64,000 nucleotides of DNA from Corella eumyota. Taxonomy: Eukaryota > Chordata > Ascidiacea > Phlebobranchia > Corellidae. Shown here piece after piece: positions 62,634 to 64,000 of this stretch (position 1 is its first letter; every line of letters starts with the position of its first letter). The position numbers and the translations under genes are program-made. Under the pieces are notes generated by a model. The model was not told the origin of the DNA and ran no database searches. It worked only from the letters and a program-made list of their open reading frames with translations. The stretch spans positions 1,302,001-1,366,000 of the forward strand of contig OY720102.1 in the NCBI GenBank assembly GCA_963082875.1. Reading direction: 5' to 3'.

Positions 62634-63998
62634 ATGAAGAAAGTTAAACCCACTAGAAAACCATCAAGAGCAGATTTTATTGAAATAACAAATCAACGAA
62701 AAAAAACAGTAAACTCTAATGAATCAAGTTTTACTAAACCTGCAGCAAGATCGAATAAATTTACAAGACCAAGTTCATATTCACAGAGAAATTTAAAAGT
62801 AAGTTTTTTAAAATTTTATGTTGAAGCATACAAAACAAAATATAAAATGTATAAAATATCATTAATGTTTTAAAACATGGCTTGCACATACAAACATTTG
62901 TTAAATAAACTTTACTGTTTTATTCACTAATCTTTTAAATTTTGTGTTTTTATTGAAGTGCGCTCTAAAATGTTTTTGATAGCATAAAATTTTAGTATTT
63001 TTGTTAGTTATATATGTTGGTTTATAAAATGTTTAAAAAAATGTTTAATCTTGTTTAATCATTTTATATAGTTGTATTGTCATGTGTAGTAATTTGTGAT
63101 TGTAAAAAATATTTTAGACAAATGAAATTAAAGATGCAATGAAAGATTCACATTCTGCTATTTACCACAAATCAGCTTTCTCAGTATCAGAAGATTTAAG
63201 TTTGATTTTTCCAGAGAAAAAAACAGGTAAAGCAATTTGAAAATAATTATTTAACCAAATTTATTTAAAAACATTTAGTTACAAAATTTTATTTTAACAG
63301 AAGTTGAAGACAACCCCACCCAGTGTCGTATTTGTCAATCTTACGAAGACTCAATTGAGAATCAACTAGTGACACCATGTGGCTGTATTGGCTCGTTACA
63401 ATTTGTTCATCTCGAGTGTTTAAAGCGTTGGAGACAAACCAAAAGAGCTAAAGGTTTTTGTTATTTTTAAAAAAGTCAAAATTTTCTTTGCTGAATTGAT
63501 TGATCGGAGCCTATTTTACTTATGTCAATTTAATGAAGATTGATGCTGTTTTAAATTATAGGGCTTAACATACAATTTTTTGTTAGTAATATATTTATTT
63601 TAAATTTGTTGTAGGACTTGACATTTGTATTTGTGAGTTATGCAAACAAGCTTATAATGTTGAACTACTTGGCCAGTCTGATGTCCCACCTGATAAAGCT
63701 GTTCAAGTCAGTTTCTTAATTAAGTTTTATAATTTAAACAATGTTGGGCCCTAACCTATTCTCTGCCCAAACCTTTTAAAAAATAACTTTATTAACTTTG
63801 ATATGTTTTTTAATTTAAAATATTATTTTTATTGTTGGCAATACAACTTATTTTACATTGCGGTAAATAAATTGTTTCAGATGCAAGAGGATTTAAAGAA
63901 GTTGGTGAAATCTGGAATTTATTTAATGTTGTTGATTAGATCATGGAAGGGGAATATTGATCAAGCTAACCTCTCACTATCATCACTTGACTTGCAAG
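62634..63998 (+). CDS. MARCH7/10-type RING-CH E3 ubiquitin ligase (5' part)
   Basis: Exons 62634-62798, 63118-63226, 63301-63453, 63615-63706 and 63881-63998 (donor at the window edge), all in phase; the gene runs out of the window. A basic, Ser/Thr-rich head of about 90 residues is followed by a full C4HC3 RING-CH domain: CRIC, PCGC, HLEC and CELC carry the zinc ligands, with GSLQFVHLECLKRW between. The next exon (KSGIYLMLLIRSW) fits the helix after the RING-CH in vertebrate MARCHF7 and MARCHF10, which lack the membrane helices of other family members. The head is much shorter than in those vertebrate proteins. RING-CH proteins pass ubiquitin from an E2 to target proteins; targets here are unknown. 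Confidence 0.88.
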
Positions 63999-64000
63999 GT

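Noticed and set aside
1-64000. Retroviral, LTR or Polinton remains, CRISPR arrays, rRNA
   Set aside because: No reverse transcriptase, integrase, capsid or protein-primed polymerase motif, no LTR pair and no regularly spaced short repeats with unique spacers were seen.

Overview
This is AT-rich, intron-dense animal DNA. Small introns with clean GT-AG borders, tRNA-derived SINEs and very frequent TGACGTCA palindromes suggest a tunicate of the Ciona type. The organism is an inference; the sequence does not name it.

About 80% of the window (1-51702) is one tandem gene array on the plus strand. It holds six related receptor genes, called A to F here. A lacks its 5' part, which lies left of the window; B to F each run from signal peptide to stop. 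Each complete gene encodes, in order: signal peptide, C-type lectin domain 1 (CTLD1), one or two EGF modules, an Ig-like domain, CTLD2, three fibronectin-III-like segments, one membrane helix, and a short tail built from repeated 81-nt exons carrying tyrosine motifs (YLNP or YANV, then YEEI, then YIDF). I read 18 exons each in B, C, D, E and F, with conserved phases. B, C, E and F are open throughout (947, 939, 941 and 947 codons before the stop). D has a 5-nt deletion in CTLD1. The genes alternate between two subtypes: A/C/E share one membrane helix and tail, B/D/F the other. The array is therefore a three-fold repeat of a two-gene block. Each block ends with a copy of the tail end of a small minus-strand gene (9750-10895, 28694-29595, 50579-51702); only the last copy is intact.

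The 5' flanks differ by subtype. B, D and F have a compact flank of 0.9-1.2 kb. C and E are preceded by tandem copies of a 1.3-1.7 kb block rich in TGACGTCA: three copies before C, two before E. The first block before C is followed by its own signal-peptide exon, so C has two possible first exons. Intron 1 of F holds a 4.5-kb MULE-type DNA transposon (39999-44535). It has long, internally repeated inverted ends, a DDE transposase, and a protease gene combining a Ulp1-type (C48) domain with a USP-type cysteine box.

To the right lie two unrelated genes, head to head. One is a 25-exon minus-strand gene for a 1161-residue coiled-coil protein (52123-61090). The other is the 5' half of a plus-strand MARCH7/10-type RING-CH ubiquitin ligase (62634 to the window end).

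The candidate new system is the receptor array: a fast-evolving family of paired lectin/Ig/FN3 receptors with phosphotyrosine tails, showing gene conversion, domain loss, promoter multiplication and tail-exon copy changes. An immune or self/non-self role is plausible but is inference.
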